Assembly (NCBI GenBank): GCA_927362715.1
Contig: CAKMIX010000016.1
Location: 1-57,801 of the forward strand
Source: an uncultured Clostridia bacterium
Lineage (GTDB): Bacteria > Bacillota > Clostridia > Oscillospirales > Acutalibacteraceae
Length of the DNA stretch: 57,801 nt
Direction of reading: 5' to 3'
Below the pieces are notes generated by a model that searched no databases, was not told the DNA's origin, and saw only the letters and a list, made by a program, of their open reading frames with translations. Shown piece after piece: positions 56,010 through 57,801 of this stretch (position 1 is its first letter; each line of letters begins with the position of its first letter). The translations under genes were made by a program, and so were the position numbers.

Positions 56010-56042
56010 GTAGGCAAAAGTGAAGAAGGGTGTGCGGAATAT

Positions 56043-56510
56043 ATGCAAGATCATGTTGGCAAAGTGTGTAAGGTATGCCAAAAGAACATCTGGCGCGGAG
56101 AAGACGTTGTGATTTGCCCGGGTTGCGGAACGGCATACCATTTTGCTTGTTGGAATACTATGGAAACATGTCCGCGCTGCGGACGAGTCACCGCCAAGAC
56201 AAAAGCAGCATCTATTACGACCGCCATAAGTTCAGACAGATCCCGCCCGTTTTCCAATATCGGTGAGAAGCTGCAAACGGTTGCGGTTATCAGCGCGGTC
56301 GGCGGCACGCTGATCGGTATTGTGCTTTTAATTGTTATGGCAGTTGCGGAGATGCTCTTAGCAGGGCTTTTGGCGGCGTTGGTGATCGCCTTTCTGTCCT
56401 GGATCAGCGCGTTTGCCCTGTACGGCTTCGGCGCGCTGATCGTGCAAAGCAAAACGCAGACAGATTGTCTATACGAGATTTTGCAAAGGCTTGACGAGAA
56501 AGAAGAGTAA
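56043..56510 (+). CDS. RING-finger membrane protein (Prok-RING type)
   Basis: This 155-residue protein has an N-terminal C4HC3 zinc finger: C9-x2-C12-x12-C25-x2-C28-x4-H33-x2-C36-x6-C43-x2-C46, with VVICPGCGTAYHFACW typical of prokaryotic RING family 1. A Ser/Thr/Lys-rich linker leads to two membrane helices (about 79-101 and 104-133) and a short cytoplasmic tail (ILQRLDEKEE). RING domains in eukaryotes recruit E2 enzymes; in bacteria no such role is shown and zinc-ribbon scaffolding is possible. Under tight control of the divergent repressor, as toxins and phage-response genes often are. Confidence 0.8.
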   Translation: MQDHVGKVCKVCQKNIWRGEDVVICPGCGTAYHFACWNTMETCPRCGRVTAKTKAASITTAISSDRSRPFSNIGEKLQTVAVISAVGGTLIGIVLLIVMAVAEMLLAGLLAALVIAFLSWISAFALYGFGALIVQSKTQTDCLYEILQRLDEKEE

Positions 56511-56520
56511 TCCGTTCTCC

Positions 56521-56600
56521 GTAGGGCGGTGCTCGCTCCCGCCGCACCGCCGAATTTCTTTCCGAAGCGCGTAGTGGCGGGCTTCCATGCCCGCAAAAAC
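56521..56600. repeat. Composite repeat, copy 7 (palindromes only)
   Basis: Two palindrome units (from 56521, GTAGGGCGGTGCTCGCTCCC; and from 56571, GTAGTGGCGGGCTTCCATG) without heptamers, between converging genes. Confidence 0.65.
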
Positions 56601-56667
56601 GGGTATCGGTTTGCTTGTGCCCTGGCGAGATATCGTAGCGGCGGCGCTTACACTCGTCGCCCATGCA

Positions 56668-56697
56668 AAAACGCCCCTGCTTCGGCAAGGGCGTTTT
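56668..56697. terminator. Bidirectional terminator between RING and sleB genes
   Basis: AAAACGCCC (56668-56676) pairs with GGGCGTTTT (56689-56697), with an inner GC-TTCG-GC tip. Both strands have T/A-rich exits; it serves the converging genes. Confidence 0.85.
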
Positions 56698-56716
56698 CGT
56701 TTTGTCTTTCACACAG

Positions 56717-57421
56717 TCACTTACAAAACCTGTGACTGCCGATGGTCACGATCACGGGGCGCGAATGCATCCACGCATTCGACGTCTTATTGGGATTATA
56801 ATAGTATATCGAGCCGCCGGTCGGATCCCAGCCGTTGATGGCGTCGCGCGCCGCCTTTTTCGCCTCGGCGGAGGGCTCCACGCCCCAGTTCGAGTCCGTT
56901 ACGCAGGTGAATGCCCCCGACTGGTACACCACGCCGGGGATGGAATCGGGGAAGGACGCATGCGACACACGGTTCAGCACGACCGCGCCCACGGCAACCT
57001 GCCCGGTGTAGGGCTCGCCGCGTGCCTCCGCCGCGATCACCTTGGCGAGCAGATAAACATCATTGCTGCTGTACTGCCCGCTGCCCGACGAGCCCGAGGA
57101 GATCCCGAGCGCCGAAAGGGTTCTGGGCCCCGCAATGCCATCCACCGCAAGCCCATTGTCCCGTTGGAAATTGCGCACGGCGGTCTGTGTGCGCGTGCCG
57201 TAAATGCCGTCTACCGCGCTGGTAAAATAGCCCAGGTTTTTCAGCTTCTGCTGGATCTGCCGAACCTCTTCACCGCGCGACCCCATTTTGGAAAGCACCT
57301 CGGCGGTCTGCTGCGTGTGGGTATAATATGCACCGCCGCCCGCCGCTGCTACCAGCACCAGTGCGAGCACAAGCGACAGAAAACGTTTCGACTTCCCGCG
57401 CAAAGAAAATGTGCGTGCCAT
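56717..57421 (-). CDS. SleB-type spore cortex-lytic hydrolase
   Basis: This 234-residue protein starts MARTFSLRGK; GAGG lies six bases before this ATG, favouring it over two earlier in-frame ATGs. A membrane/signal segment (13-33) is followed by a peptidoglycan-binding domain (about 47-106; GEEVRQIQQKLKNLGYF, DGIYGTRTQTAVRNFQ), a Ser/Gly linker and the Hydrolase_2 domain (120-234) with the conserved EARGEPYTGQVAVGAVVLNRV. SleB enzymes are lytic transglycosylases of spore cortex; relatives such as CwlJ or housekeeping wall hydrolases are alternatives. Confidence 0.88.
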   Translation of the reverse strand: MARTFSLRGKSKRFLSLVLALVLVAAAGGGAYYTHTQQTAEVLSKMGSRGEEVRQIQQKLKNLGYFTSAVDGIYGTRTQTAVRNFQRDNGLAVDGIAGPRTLSALGISSGSSGSGQYSSNDVYLLAKVIAAEARGEPYTGQVAVGAVVLNRVSHASFPDSIPGVVYQSGAFTCVTDSNWGVEPSAEAKKAARDAINGWDPTGGSIYYYNPNKTSNAWMHSRPVIVTIGSHRFCK

Positions 57422-57449
57422 GATCATCCTCTTTTCCCTGTTTTGCAAA

Positions 57450-57478
57450 TAGTGTGGCTTTGCGTGTCCGCTTTATGC
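57450..57478 (-). promoter_or_regulatory. Possible forespore (SigF/SigG-type) promoter of sleB
   Basis: On the minus strand GCATA (57478..57474), 17 bases, CACACTA (57456..57450). The -10 matches six of seven positions of CATNNTA. It sits about 30 bases before the start codon. No SigA promoter is evident. Confidence 0.4.
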
Positions 57479-57588
57479 AAAACAGGCGAAAATTGTGCTT
57501 GTAAAACGGCGAATGCACAATATATGGCGTCCGAAAAACCCTCTGCTGCCACAGGAAAAATTTTTTCAAAAAAAGCGAAAATTAGGTG

Positions 57589-57617
57589 TTGACAACGCTT
57601 TTCCCGTGTGCTATTAT
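57589..57617 (+). promoter_or_regulatory. rRNA-type promoter P1
   Basis: TTGACA (57589-57594), 17-base spacer, TATTAT (57612-57617), preceded by an A/T-rich stretch (57560-57585) that could be an UP element. Confidence 0.75.
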
Positions 57618-57684
57618 ATCAAAGCTGTCGCGAGACACGGGTGAGCCCGGAGCGAATTTCGAAACGGGCTTTCAAAAAAAGTGC

Positions 57685-57713
57685 TTGACAAAGTGCTTCG
57701 GGAATGCTAAAAT
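57685..57713 (+). promoter_or_regulatory. rRNA-type promoter P2
   Basis: TTGACA (57685-57690), 17-base spacer, TAAAAT (57708-57713), preceded by seven A. Tandem SigA promoters 96 bases apart are characteristic of rRNA operons. Confidence 0.8.
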
Positions 57714-57719
57714 AGAATT

Positions 57720-57801
57720 CCCTCCCCGAGAGATCGGCGAGAGCACACGGACCTTGAAAATTAAACAACGACGAAGAAAAAGGAACCCGAGATTCCGACG
57801 T
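57720..57801 (+). other. Probable rRNA operon leader (no mature rRNA reached)
   Basis: After P2 comes a segment with ACCTTGAAAATTAAACAACG (57751-57770), the kind of sequence found in pre-16S leaders and spacers of Firmicutes. A 16S gene is expected just beyond the right edge (inference). Confidence 0.6.

Noticed and set aside
57720-57801. Start of a 16S rRNA gene within the window
   Set aside because: The conserved 16S 5' end is not reached before the right edge; only the leader is seen. No tRNA gene was recognised anywhere in the window.

Overview
The window is a GC-rich chromosomal segment of a low-copy Clostridia-type Firmicute, most likely an Oscillospirales/Ruminococcaceae relative. The evidence is the S10-spc-alpha order with secY-adk-map-(L14e-like KOW)-infA-rpmJ, zinc-type S14, S4 and L36, the CIRCE-hrcA-grpE-dnaK-dnaJ operon, the GlgC/GlgD pair, a SleB-type spore hydrolase and AGGAGG ribosome-binding sites. 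Assignment to this group is inference; no 16S is present, although an rRNA-type leader begins at the right edge.

Layout. 1-970: debris of mobile DNA (a partial gene, a small DFYGR-repeat protein, 23-bp direct repeats and the 3' end of a large serine recombinase). 971-7016 (minus): a phage head module only (TerS, TerL, portal, prohead protease, major capsid, three connector/completion genes) that stops before any tail gene. 7190-11004 (plus): a heterodimeric ABC exporter behind an operator-like palindrome. 11173-16209 (minus): a five-gene split, archaeal-type glutamate synthase with its own ferredoxin and FAD subunits, preceded by a promoter and a foldable leader. 17233-33309 (plus): S10-spc-alpha ribosomal protein operons. 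33851-38856 (plus): HrcA/CIRCE heat-shock operon. 39247-40898: an AroE-AroK fusion plus AroQ. 40895-46811: metG, tatD and then a tightly packed cassette of HprK-like kinase, PqqD-like protein, S24/S26-like peptidase and ABC exporter, resembling RiPP maturation/export genes but with no visible precursor. 46849-48450: a fused Wzz/BY-kinase. 48641-54504: glgB-glgC-glgD-glgA. 54797-56510: a GNAT acetyltransferase, and an XRE repressor divergent from a RING-finger membrane protein with two matching palindromic operators. 56717-57421 (minus): SleB. 57589-57801: tandem rRNA-type promoters and a leader.

A composite repeat family fills most operon borders (about 11005, 16647, 33310, 38866, 54505, 55266, 56521). 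It consists of heptamer arrays (YAGANNT and its complement), a GC-rich palindrome beginning GTAGGGGCGGG, and about 145-bp elements with these palindromes as inverted ends. It is absent from operon interiors, and it supplies the TAG stop codons of three genes. The best leads for new biology are the kinase/PqqD/peptidase/exporter cassette, the RING-finger locus, the repeat family, and the tail-less capsid module.
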